The position numbers were made by a program, and so were the translations under genes. The notes under the pieces were generated by a model, which ran no database searches, was not told the origin of the DNA, and saw nothing but the letters and a program-made list of their open reading frames with translations. A DNA stretch of 56,888 nt from Aedoeadaptatus coli (GTDB taxonomy: Bacteria > Bacillota > Clostridia > Tissierellales > Peptoniphilaceae), in assembly GCF_900343085.1 (NCBI RefSeq), contig NZ_OPYI01000014.1, forward strand, positions 1 through 56,888. The letters are read 5' to 3'. This document shows, piece after piece, positions 33,271-41,549 of this stretch; positions within the stretch are counted from its first letter, which is position 1; every line of letters starts with the position of its first letter.

Positions 33271-34221
33271 TTACACTCTTCGATCTCTTTCCGACACGAA
33301 AAATCGCTCCATCATCTCGCGGTCCATGGCCTCTTCCAAAATCAGGCGCACTTCCTTCTGCTTGACCTTCACTTCCCTGTCCACGATGTCGATCCAAAAG
33401 GGCACGCCGCGGCCGTTTTTCGGCGTCAGGGTGTAGAGGAGGCGGGCGAGGAAATTCAGCGCCTCTTTTTGTTCAGAGAGCACGTCCATCCCCACCACTT
33501 CCCAGTGGCGGGTGGGGCGGTAGAAGGCCCCCACGAGGCCCGCGGCGGTCTTGCCCTTTTCCTCCTCGTCTCCATCCTCCGCGAGTATTAAGAGCTCGCC
33601 CACGTCCAGCTTTCCGGCCAGGTATTCCCGGTCGTAAAAATCGTGCCCCCGGCCCATGCGCCGGGCGATGTCCCTTGTCTTTATGTCTTTTATGGCGCCG
33701 ACGAGGAGGGTATTTTCAGCGAGGCAAAGGCCCCGCAGCTCTTCCCATTTGGCGGGAGAGTTGATGGCGTAGCGCAACAGGCCACCGTCCATAATGAGGA
33801 CAGCCACGTCCTCCTCTTCCACCAAGGCCATGGCCGCCTCCAGCTCCACCTCGGCCAGGTAGCGGTCGTGGAGCTTTTCCGCGCTCGCGGCGTCGTCTCC
33901 GGCGAGAAGGGGCGTGTAGATGCGGCGAATGCGCCGCTCCTTCTTCTGCATGCTCAGGGCCAGGCCCTGATAAAATTCCACATAGTGAGGATAGGCGCCG
34001 CCCTGGCGAATCACCGAGCCGTCCACCCCGGCCACGGGGCCCACCTTTTGAAGCTCATCCTCGCTTAAGGGATTCAGTGCGTGGATCGTGCCCACGTCTT
34101 TCGTGAGATCCTTTTTAAATTCCGCCCCGGACTTTTGAAACAGGGGATCGTACTTCGTCTTTAATGCCTCGTTCAGCGCGTCGATTTCCCGACGAAAGGC
34201 CAGCAGATCTTCTTGATTCAA
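33271..34221 (-). CDS. nurA: NurA-domain nuclease
   Basis: A 316-residue protein of the NurA family, RNase H-like 5'-3' nucleases that resect DNA ends together with HerA. The active-site region is seen in VAGVDGSVIRQGG (Asp67) and, later, AVLIMDGGLLRYA, with LLVGAIKDIKTRDIAR and a C-terminal PFWIDIVDREV matching the family layout. The start is a TTG overlapping the rsmI stop (TTGA) behind GGAGAG. The partner herA lies on the same strand, but a surface-protein gene intervenes. In archaea the two are usually adjacent. Confidence 0.82.
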   Translation of the reverse strand: MNQEDLLAFRREIDALNEALKTKYDPLFQKSGAEFKKDLTKDVGTIHALNPLSEDELQKVGPVAGVDGSVIRQGGAYPHYVEFYQGLALSMQKKERRIRRIYTPLLAGDDAASAEKLHDRYLAEVELEAAMALVEEEDVAVLIMDGGLLRYAINSPAKWEELRGLCLAENTLLVGAIKDIKTRDIARRMGRGHDFYDREYLAGKLDVGELLILAEDGDEEEKGKTAAGLVGAFYRPTRHWEVVGMDVLSEQKEALNFLARLLYTLTPKNGRGVPFWIDIVDREVKVKQKEVRLILEEAMDREMMERFFVSERDRRV

Positions 34222-35030
34222 AGCTTCAAACTCTCCTTATACACCACATTCTTCGGCAGATTCCACTCCTTGGCCACCACCTTCGCCGCCTTGGAAGGGC
34301 TCATGCCTTCGTCGATCTTTTCCTTCAGAGCCGAGAGAATGTCCACGGTCTCTTCCTCCCGCCGAGGCATGAGCACCACGGCAAATTCCCCCTTGATCGT
34401 GTAGTCGTCGATATTGGTGAGAAAATCCTCCACGGTGGTTTCGATGCGCTCCTCGTACATCTTCGAAATCTCCCGCACAAAAATCAGCACCCGATTGCCC
34501 ATGGACTCCATGACATCTTGGGCGAATTTCTCGATGCGGTGGGGCGCCTCGTAGAAAATCACGGGGACGGGCAGATCCTTCAACTCCTTCAGGGTCTTCA
34601 CCCGGGCGCCGTGCTTTTGCGGCAAAAAGCCCCAGAAAAGATAGCGGCCCTCTTCTAAATTGGCGATGACCGACGCGCTCACGTGGGCGCAGGCCCCGGG
34701 GAGCACCTCGTAGGGACGGCCCTCTTTTAAAAGGGCCGTCATGAGCACGGCACCGGGATCGGACACCCCTGGCATGCCGGCGTCGGATATGACCGCCACA
34801 TCTTCCCCGTTATCCAGCCGCGCCAAAATGGCGGCGATTTTTTCCGCCTCGTTAAACTTGTGGTAGCTTTCCATGGGCGTGGCAATGGCGTAGTGATTCA
34901 AAAGAGGCCGGGAGTGCCGCGTGTCTTCCGCGAAAATCACGTCCGCTTCCTTCAGCACCCTGAGGGTCCTCAATGTAATATCTTCCAAATTGCCGATGGG
35001 CGTGGGACAAAAATACACCTTACCTGCCAT
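34218..35030 (-). CDS. rsmI: 16S rRNA (cytidine(1402)-2'-O)-methyltransferase
   Basis: Methylates C1402 in the decoding centre of 16S rRNA using SAM. The 270-residue protein has the tetrapyrrole-methylase-like fold: YFCPTPIGNLEDITLRTLRVL, FAEDTRHSRPLL, VISDAGMPGVSDPG and YEAPHRI. The start at ATG 35030 gives the family N-terminus; longer extensions run into the methyltransferase gene. It overlaps the upstream gene by 11 bases and nurA by 4. The order methyltransferase-rsmI mirrors yabB-yabC of Bacillus, with the small GIY-YIG gene between them missing here. Confidence 0.95.
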   Translation of the reverse strand: MAGKVYFCPTPIGNLEDITLRTLRVLKEADVIFAEDTRHSRPLLNHYAIATPMESYHKFNEAEKIAAILARLDNGEDVAVISDAGMPGVSDPGAVLMTALLKEGRPYEVLPGACAHVSASVIANLEEGRYLFWGFLPQKHGARVKTLKELKDLPVPVIFYEAPHRIEKFAQDVMESMGNRVLIFVREISKMYEERIETTVEDFLTNIDDYTIKGEFAVVLMPRREEETVDILSALKEKIDEGMSPSKAAKVVAKEWNLPKNVVYKESLKL

Positions 35031-35688
35031 AATAACCTGCGACCTCCTCGCTGTACGCGCCCTTCTCGTAAACGTAAAGGGCGGGCTCCAGAACCATAAA
35101 ACAACCGCCGCCCGAGACCCCTTCAAAAAGAATGCGCCGGGCCGACTCGCCCTTCTTCCAATACACGGGCCGCATGCGCTTCACCGCCACCTTGGCCGCG
35201 GTGAGATCCGCCATCACTTCCTGAAAGCGCGCCACGTCCACGATGCCGTAGATCCTTCCCCCGGGCTTTAAAAAGCGGGCGGCTTCGTAAAACCAGCGCA
35301 TGTCCGGATCCAAATGCTTCGCCGCGGAAATAGACGGGTCGTCGTTTTTCACGCTGTCTCTGTAAAATGGCGGATTCGTAAAGATCACATCAAAGGGCGC
35401 GAGATCCAAGTCTCTGAAATCTCCCACCGCCGTGTGAATGGTAACGCCGTTTGCCGCGGCGCTTTTTTCCACCAGCTCCACAGCCTCCTTCGATCGATCC
35501 ACCGCCACCACCTCGTCGGCATCCTTCGTAGCCATTAAAGCCAAATAGCCGCTGCCGCAGCCCAGATCCAGCACCCGGCCTTTACTCTCGCCGTAGGCTG
35601 CGAGAAGCACGGAATCCATGCTGAAGGAAAAGACGCCCTTCTTCTGAAAAATACGCATCCCGTTTGCGGGAATATAATCACTGCCCAT
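35020..35688 (-). CDS. TrmN6/YabB-type SAM-dependent methyltransferase
   Basis: A 222-residue class I methyltransferase with the SAM motif VLDLGCGSGYLALMA, the acidic VVAVDRSKEAV and the adenine-N6 catalytic motif IFTNPPFY. This matches the family of tRNA1(Val) A37 N6-methyltransferase TrmN6 and Bacillus YabB; a tRNA target is likely but not proven. The N-terminal half FQKKGVFSFSMDSVLLAAY is typical of the group. It is the first gene of the long minus-strand operon, with TATAAT 18 bases upstream of the start and AAGGAGGG before the ATG. Confidence 0.87.
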   Translation of the reverse strand: MGSDYIPANGMRIFQKKGVFSFSMDSVLLAAYGESKGRVLDLGCGSGYLALMATKDADEVVAVDRSKEAVELVEKSAAANGVTIHTAVGDFRDLDLAPFDVIFTNPPFYRDSVKNDDPSISAAKHLDPDMRWFYEAARFLKPGGRIYGIVDVARFQEVMADLTAAKVAVKRMRPVYWKKGESARRILFEGVSGGGCFMVLEPALYVYEKGAYSEEVAGYYGR

Positions 35689-35705
35689 AAGCCCTCCTTA
35701 CTTGT

Positions 35706-35711
35706 ATTATA
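35706..35711 (-). promoter_or_regulatory. Candidate -10 box of the trmN6-rsmI-nurA-herA-glg operon
   Basis: Minus-strand GGGTATAATAC, with a weak TTAGTA 18 bases upstream. The implied leader is only about 10-12 bases, just enough for the ribosome site. Confidence 0.5.
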
Positions 35712-35990
35712 CCCGAAGGACGATCCCGGTACTAAAAAAGCGGCGCCCTTTCCCTAAAGCCATGGTTTTACCAAAACCGGAAATTTAAATCTAAGCCTGC
35801 AGAACAACCGAGAGCGCAAAAAACAATCTGTTTACTTCCCGACTGCATAATGCTTGAACTCTTTTTATCTAAATAGTGGTAAAATAAAGGTAGCAGAAAC
35901 GGTTCCTTTATCGACCTCTGCCAATAAAGATCGGCCCTGCAAACCCGTCCGTTTTTACTTATTCAAAAAAAGAAAGGAAGTATTGAAACG
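35712..35990 (+). promoter_or_regulatory. Upstream region of the repeat-containing SLH protein
   Basis: An approximately 280-base AT-rich region. It contains a GGTTTT-ACC-AAAACC dyad near 35765 and TAAAAT in GTGGTAAAATAAAGG near 35880, a possible -10 box with TTGAAC 20 bases upstream (long spacing). This would give a leader of about 100 bases ending in AAAGGAAG. I recognise no riboswitch in it. Confidence 0.35.
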
Positions 35991-38768
35991 ATGAAAAGAA
36001 AATTCTTATCCCTCATCGTCGCCATGGTGATGGTATTCGGTATCATTACCCCCCCCCGAGGCAATTTAGCCTATGCTGCAGGTGAAACCCCGCAATTAGC
36101 CATTGGCGACTACGTTAAAACCAACGGAAACTTAGATTCGTCCACAGGAAACTATCAGGGAACATGGACTGCCAGTATCCCCCTAGCTACGGTTATGAGT
36201 CCTATCATGCCGAAAATTCCCGATCGCGGTTATCCCCACGGAAAAGAGGGCAAAAATACGATTGCCTATATCGAATACCGCGTGCAATTTCCGGAAAATG
36301 TATCCATCGGAGAAGGCATCACCACAGCGAACACCTCCAATATTATTTATGGAGACGGCATTAAGGCCACGACAAGCGGAAATGTCGTTACCTTTAAAAT
36401 CCCATTGCAAGACGTCGATAATCCCAGTTTGAAGAAGAATTACGAAAAGGACGTACAAAACGATCCTTCGACGAAAACAGTCGATCTTTCCATTCCTTAC
36501 AGCTTTAATACGAAAGACGTCCCCGGTGCAGGAAACAAATCCATAACCTCCGATGGTGAAATCGAAATCCATCCAAGTGGTAGACTCTGGAGCTTAAGAA
36601 AAATAATATTTGCGTCAGATAAAGCAACGAAACCTTTGGCAACCGGTCTTCCCGCCGCACCCGACCCGTCCAAACCGATCGATCCCGACCAGAATGGTAC
36701 GCCAAAAATTCCACTGGAAGGCGACATTTTAATCGGCGGCGAAACGGAGCACGACAAGGTTTACACGACTCACAAGGATGCGACTCTAAGCTTTACCGGC
36801 GCATTAGATGTAAGGCCCATTAAACAGCAACTGGCGAATACCGAAACCAGCCATCCCGGGGCATCCGGCCAAGAAGAGGCAATTGCCATCTCGGGTCTGA
36901 ACTTCTCGATGACCGCCACCTTTACACTTCCGAAGGAAATGGATTTTGACCCGGCTGACGTCAAAGCGACGCTTACCGATGCCAACGACAAGTTCGAAAT
37001 TACGGACACGAAGACCGAGGGCCAAAAGGTTTCCGTTACCATGAAGCTCAAGGACCAAGACAAAGAAGGTAAGTACAAAACCTTTAAGGACATTAAAGAG
37101 GCCGTTAACGGCACAGGCGACGTCCTTAAGGTCACCTTGAGCGGCGCGAAATTTAACGAATCTTCGAAACCGAACACCGACTATACCGTTAAGGGAACCA
37201 TCGGCGGAAACTTCAAAGCAACCGCCACTATGAACGGCAATGCCATGCCCTTTAATTTCGACTTTGTAGGCCGACAAAGCGCAGAGGGGCGTGATGCCAT
37301 CATTAAAGATGCTAGCGATACCTCCATTCAGTTTACGCTGAATTATATACCGGAAATCAAAGCTACGCTCCCCCTGGAAGGCGACATTTTGATCGGCGAC
37401 GAAACGGAACACACGAAGGTCTATGAAACCGGCAAGAATGTGGTTCAAAAGTTTAGCGGCACATTAAATGTAGTGCCCATTAAAAAGCAACTAGCGGATA
37501 TCGAAAAGAAATATTCTAATGCCGCCGTTCAGGGCAGCAAGATTGCCATCTCGAACCTGGACTTCTCGATGGTCGCCACCTTTGAACTGCCGAAGGAAAT
37601 GGATTTTGATCCGGCTACGGTCACCGCAACGCTTGACGGCGCCAAGGACAAGTTCGAAATTACGGACACGAAGACCGTCGGCCGAAAGGTTACTGTGACC
37701 ATGAAGCTCAAGGATCAAGACCAAGAAGGAAAGTACACAACCTTTGAGGATATTAAAACTGCCGTCAACGGCGCCGGCGACGTCCTTAAGGTCACCTTGA
37801 GCGGCGCGAAATTTAACAAGGATTCGAAGCCGAACACCAACTATACCGTTAAGGGAACCGTCGGCGGGAACTTCAAGGCGACGGCTACCTTCAATGACAA
37901 TTCCATCGATTTCAACTTTATTTTTAAAGGTCTGCAAAGTAAAGACGGAAAAGACTTTGTCATCGTCGATGAAGCTAATAACACGGCGATTCAGTTTACG
38001 CTGAAATACAAAGAAGAAAAAACTCCCTCGACCCCCGGTTGGACCGTGACGCCGATTAACCCGGCAGACAGCAAGCTGAATCTTGTCGATCACTTGGCCT
38101 ATATGAAGGGCTATCCCGACTTGACCTTCGGGCCGAACCGCAACATGACTCGGGCGGAAGTCACCATGATGTTTGCCCGCCTCTTAAAGGATCGTCCGGA
38201 AGCGAACAAGGTTTACACCATGCCCTACGCCGATGTGACGAAGGATGACTGGTATGCCTTTGCCGTCTCTTATATGACGGAAAACAAGCTGATTACAGGT
38301 TATCCCGACGGTACCTTTAAACCGAACAACCCCATCAGCCGGGCGGAATTTGCCGCCATCGCATCGCGCTTCGATCAATTGAAGATCGGTTTGAGCCTGC
38401 CCTTTAACGATGTGGGAGCAGGTCACTGGGCCTATGACGTTATCGCCTCGGCGGCCGATAAGGGCTGGGTCAACGGCTATCCCGACGGAAGCTTTAAGCC
38501 GGAAAACAAGATTACCCGTGCCGAAGTGGTCTCCACCACCAATCGCATGTTAAACCGCTACGCCGATCTCGCTTTTGCTAAGGCACACAAAACCGAACTC
38601 GCGCCGATGCGGGATATGGACGAAAGCCACTGGGCATACGGGGCCGCGGTAGAAGCCATGAACGGTCACGATTACCATAGACAGGCAGACGGAAAGAACG
38701 AAACGTGGATCCTGTTAAACGGCAAGCGCTTCACTTTCCCCATGGCTCCTACGGGCATCCCTAATTAA
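35991..38768 (+). CDS. SLH-anchored surface protein with two 220-residue repeats
   Basis: A 925-residue exported protein: signal peptide (MKRKFLSLIVAMVMVFGIIT ... AYA), an N-terminal domain to about 235, then two tandem repeats starting LEGDILIGG at about 241 and LEGDILIGD at about 461. Both contain FTLPKEMDFDPA-like, KFEITDTKT and GDVLKVTLSGAKFN blocks. From about 695 come three SLH repeats (YADVTKDDWYAFAV, FNDVGAGHWAYDV, MRDMDESHWAYGA) for wall anchoring. The repeats do not match a family I recognise; they may be adhesin-like beta domains. Nine C residues in a row (36049-36057) lie in the signal-peptide codons, a possible phase-variation tract. Divergent from the trmN6 operon. Confidence 0.88.
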   Translation: MKRKFLSLIVAMVMVFGIITPPRGNLAYAAGETPQLAIGDYVKTNGNLDSSTGNYQGTWTASIPLATVMSPIMPKIPDRGYPHGKEGKNTIAYIEYRVQFPENVSIGEGITTANTSNIIYGDGIKATTSGNVVTFKIPLQDVDNPSLKKNYEKDVQNDPSTKTVDLSIPYSFNTKDVPGAGNKSITSDGEIEIHPSGRLWSLRKIIFASDKATKPLATGLPAAPDPSKPIDPDQNGTPKIPLEGDILIGGETEHDKVYTTHKDATLSFTGALDVRPIKQQLANTETSHPGASGQEEAIAISGLNFSMTATFTLPKEMDFDPADVKATLTDANDKFEITDTKTEGQKVSVTMKLKDQDKEGKYKTFKDIKEAVNGTGDVLKVTLSGAKFNESSKPNTDYTVKGTIGGNFKATATMNGNAMPFNFDFVGRQSAEGRDAIIKDASDTSIQFTLNYIPEIKATLPLEGDILIGDETEHTKVYETGKNVVQKFSGTLNVVPIKKQLADIEKKYSNAAVQGSKIAISNLDFSMVATFELPKEMDFDPATVTATLDGAKDKFEITDTKTVGRKVTVTMKLKDQDQEGKYTTFEDIKTAVNGAGDVLKVTLSGAKFNKDSKPNTNYTVKGTVGGNFKATATFNDNSIDFNFIFKGLQSKDGKDFVIVDEANNTAIQFTLKYKEEKTPSTPGWTVTPINPADSKLNLVDHLAYMKGYPDLTFGPNRNMTRAEVTMMFARLLKDRPEANKVYTMPYADVTKDDWYAFAVSYMTENKLITGYPDGTFKPNNPISRAEFAAIASRFDQLKIGLSLPFNDVGAGHWAYDVIASAADKGWVNGYPDGSFKPENKITRAEVVSTTNRMLNRYADLAFAKAHKTELAPMRDMDESHWAYGAAVEAMNGHDYHRQADGKNETWILLNGKRFTFPMAPTGIPN
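36711..38015 (+). repeat. Two tandem ~660-bp repeats within the SLH protein gene
   Basis: Copy 1 starts at about 36711 and copy 2 at about 37371 (660-base offset at the start, 663 near the end). Long stretches are near-identical, for example around GATTTTGA and GACCAAGACAAAGAAGG/GACCAAGAAGG blocks, suggesting a fairly recent duplication or gene conversion. Confidence 0.9.
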
Positions 38769-38800
38769 GAAGAACGACAAACTCTATCTCATAAAAACGA

Positions 38801-38833
38801 AAAGAAGGCTGAAGATTCGGCCTTCTTTTTTTG
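38801..38833 (+). terminator. Terminator of the SLH protein gene
   Basis: AAGAAGGC / GCCTTCTT hairpin followed by T residues. Confidence 0.88.
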
Positions 38834-38863
38834 TTCAATCTTTATTGATGACTCGAGGGCAAG

Positions 38864-38883
38864 AAAAAAAGCCGCGAGCGGCC
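38864..38883 (-). terminator. Terminator of the cls-DUF4153-GDT1 unit
   Basis: Minus-strand short stem GCCG-CTCG-CGGC followed by TTTTTTTC, 9 bases after the stop codon. Confidence 0.6.
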
Positions 38884-38891
38884 CTTACCGA

Positions 38892-39764
38892 TCACAGCTT
38901 TTTGATGTCGTCGTATATTTCCGGGTCCACGCCGTGGATGCGCTCCACGTGGCCCAGCACGTCGCCGATAAAGGGAATATCTTCGCCGAAGTATTTCCCC
39001 GTAATGGCTTCGATTTCTTTTGCAATGGCGGCCTCTTCTTCCGGGGTCTTTGCCGCACGCACCCGCTTGTAGGCTTCGTAAAGGTAGCGGGAGTCCCGTT
39101 TTTTCCGCGCCTTTTGATTCAGAATCAAGATGTACACTACGGCGATGGCGAGGATGAGGGCGTAGAGGATGATCCAGAAGGGCGTCTTAAAGCCCGCGTC
39201 CACGGCGCCGTAGAGTTTCAGTGTGCCGAAGAGGAGAAAGAGAAAGGCCGCAAAGTAATTGAGCGTCACTTGGGGAATTTTCTTTCCCACGTATTTGCCC
39301 ACGAGGATGCCGAAGAGGGAGACGAGGATCATGGAAGAGACGGTGGCGAGAAAAATCACTGCCGGCCGCTCGCTGTTCATGGCCAGGGTCATGGCCATGA
39401 GCTGGGTCTTGTCGCCCAGTTCGCCGACGAAAAAGGCGGAGGCCACGGTGAGTACCGGCCCCATGGAGGAGGCCTTCACCGCTTCTTCTTCCTCTTCGTC
39501 GTAATCCATCTTCAGAGCCGAGAGGCCGAAGAATAAAAACAGAATGCCGGCGATGATCTGTAAAAAGGTGAGGTTGTTGAAGACGCCGGCGATTAAGACG
39601 GCGGCCAAAATGGCCAGGCCGTGGTTTAATCCGATCCCCAAACTCACCCCGCCGAGCACCGTCCGCGTCGGGTAGGTGGTGGCGAAGGCCAAGGCCAAGA
39701 ATTGCGACTTGTCTCCCATTTCGCCGATAAATACCATGACAAAGGCTTCGATGAATTCACGCAA
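38892..39764 (-). CDS. GDT1/TMEM165 (UPF0016) family cation transporter
   Basis: A 290-residue membrane protein with the two signature motifs of the family, FIGEMGDKSQFLAL in helix 1 and FFVGELGDKTQLMAM in helix 4, within a 3+3 helix inverted repeat. Relatives export manganese or exchange Ca2+/Mn2+ for protons. About 80 extra residues at the C-terminus are cytoplasmic and charged (KARKKRDSRYLYEAYKRVRAAKTPEEEAAIAKEIEAITG when read in parts). The start is probably the TTG at 39764, as the protein aligns from there. Last gene of a three-gene unit; the manganese link to the Mn-dependent pyrophosphatase is only thematic. Confidence 0.88.
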   Translation of the reverse strand: MREFIEAFVMVFIGEMGDKSQFLALAFATTYPTRTVLGGVSLGIGLNHGLAILAAVLIAGVFNNLTFLQIIAGILFLFFGLSALKMDYDEEEEEAVKASSMGPVLTVASAFFVGELGDKTQLMAMTLAMNSERPAVIFLATVSSMILVSLFGILVGKYVGKKIPQVTLNYFAAFLFLLFGTLKLYGAVDAGFKTPFWIILYALILAIAVVYILILNQKARKKRDSRYLYEAYKRVRAAKTPEEEAAIAKEIEAITGKYFGEDIPFIGDVLGHVERIHGVDPEIYDDIKKL

Positions 39765-39794
39765 AATAATGCTTCCCTTTCCTGTTTCTGATGC

Positions 39795-41540
39795 TTACTT
39801 TCCTTCCTTCTCCCGAACCAATACACAAAGGGAGATTCCCGCGTCGGGATCCACTTCCCCTTGGGCGGAGAAAAATACCGTGCCCGTGACGTAAATCTTG
39901 TAGGCGCAGCGGTTTCTTTCCCCTTCCATGGTCAGGTCCTCGGGCTCGATCTCGCCTTTGGTTTGGCGCAAGATGCGGATCTTCTCGCGCACAGCTTTCA
40001 GATCCACGTTCACGGAATCCTCGTCGTTTAAATGCACGGTGACGCTGCCGCGGATTCGCTCGGTCTTCAGACCCGAGGCGGCTTCCGGTTCCCCGACGCC
40101 GTAGGTGTCGATAAAGTAGGCCTTGTCGTAGCCCGAAACGTCCACGCCTTCTGCCATATCCATGGCGTAATTTAAATCCGTCACCGGCCCGGCGTTATCC
40201 GGCGTAAAGCCGTAGATGCGTTCCATGGCCTCGGAGGAATTGGCGTCCCGCAAATAGGCCACGTGGGACACGTCGTGGTGCTGTATCAGGTAATCGACGA
40301 TTTCCTGAATCTCCCGCTTTTCTTTCACGGAGAGATTCCCGGAAGGCACCACTTCGCCGCCCTTTAACATGTGATTGGCGACGAGGATGCGGTCCAGGCG
40401 CTTTTTCTGGGAGCGAAAAGCCACGCTGTCGGCGCTGATGGGCCCGCCGAAGACGGAAACCAAGAGCACCGCCACCAAGGTCATGGGGAGGATCATGTGC
40501 AGCTCCCGCTTCTGAACGATGAAGTGGACCATGGCGAAGGCCACCCACAGGCCAAGGGCGAAGATCATGTAGCGATTTTCCGTGAGGCCGTATTGATGCA
40601 CCCGCAAAAACCAGGCGTAGTACATGAGGCCCAAGAGGGGCAGGGCCGCCGGGGGCATGGCTTTTCTGAAGTAGTAGGCGCCGGTGCGGTCCCGGTTGTG
40701 GTCCACCATAAAGAGCACGAAGACGGCAAGGGCCATGGGCCAAAGGATGAGGTTCACGACGCTGGTGGTGGGCAGCTCGTGCAAAAAGAGAATCTTCGCC
40801 ATGTACAGGTACAGGAGCAGGACGTAAAGGCCCAGAACCGGCGCGAGAATATTGTTAAACAAATTGTTGATCACGTGGATGCCCGCGCCGTAGGGGCTGC
40901 GGCCCCCTTCCACGGCGCTTAGGCGTGAGAGAAAGATAGCCGCCATAAAGGGCATAAAGCAAATCGTGGCCAAATACATAACCGCCGTGGAAAAATCCAC
41001 CACGCCGAATAAAACATCGGCCCCGACGAGCAAGAGGCACATGGCCGCGAAGAGGACGAAGGCGTAGAGATAGGCCACGGCGATTTCGATGGTGAGGATC
41101 AGCACATAGGCGGGGAACCTGCGCTCGTCGTGGATCTTTCCGCCGCAAAAGACCATGATCCCCGAGGCGGCGAAGAGGGCCCAGGTGGGCATGGCGAAGT
41201 AAATGTCCACCCCTTCTTTTCCCATGGAGGCCAGGCGAAAGCCGCTGATCACGAGAAAAAGCAGCACGCCCAACCAGGTGCCCAAAAGCAGGGCGTGGAA
41301 ATTTTCCTTTTCCCGCACGCTTTCAAGATACAAATAGGCCGCCGCGGTAACGAAAAAACCGATGACGGCGACGGCGGAAAAGAGAAGGGGCGAGGCGTTA
41401 AACACCGTGGCTTCGTTTCGTTGAAGCCAGATGCACTGAAAGATCGCCGCCAAGACGGCAAAAGCCATGGACAGGGGAAAGCGGCGAAAGGCCTCCTTCC
41501 CCTGCTTAAGCTCCTGAGCAATAAGGCGTAAAAGTTTCAT
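39795..41540 (-). CDS. DUF4153-type polytopic membrane protein
   Basis: A 581-residue protein with about eleven hydrophobic helices in the first 400 residues (IWLQRNEATVF, LYLESVREKENFHALLLG, NNLFNNILAPVLGLYVLLLYLYM, LTENRYMIFALGLW), matching DUF4153/DUF4173-like proteins by layout. A soluble C-terminal part of about 180 residues looks extracytoplasmic. Function is not known for the family. The ATG at 41540 follows GGAGGTATCT and lies 9 bases after cls; it is followed by the GDT1 gene. Confidence 0.78.
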   Translation of the reverse strand: MKLLRLIAQELKQGKEAFRRFPLSMAFAVLAAIFQCIWLQRNEATVFNASPLLFSAVAVIGFFVTAAAYLYLESVREKENFHALLLGTWLGVLLFLVISGFRLASMGKEGVDIYFAMPTWALFAASGIMVFCGGKIHDERRFPAYVLILTIEIAVAYLYAFVLFAAMCLLLVGADVLFGVVDFSTAVMYLATICFMPFMAAIFLSRLSAVEGGRSPYGAGIHVINNLFNNILAPVLGLYVLLLYLYMAKILFLHELPTTSVVNLILWPMALAVFVLFMVDHNRDRTGAYYFRKAMPPAALPLLGLMYYAWFLRVHQYGLTENRYMIFALGLWVAFAMVHFIVQKRELHMILPMTLVAVLLVSVFGGPISADSVAFRSQKKRLDRILVANHMLKGGEVVPSGNLSVKEKREIQEIVDYLIQHHDVSHVAYLRDANSSEAMERIYGFTPDNAGPVTDLNYAMDMAEGVDVSGYDKAYFIDTYGVGEPEAASGLKTERIRGSVTVHLNDEDSVNVDLKAVREKIRILRQTKGEIEPEDLTMEGERNRCAYKIYVTGTVFFSAQGEVDPDAGISLCVLVREKEGK

Positions 41541-41549
41541 AGATACCTC

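Noticed and set aside
35860-35990. Riboswitch in the leader of the repeat-containing SLH gene
   Set aside because: Some pairing is possible (GCAGA ... TCTGC), but no known aptamer consensus is recognised; too weak to call.
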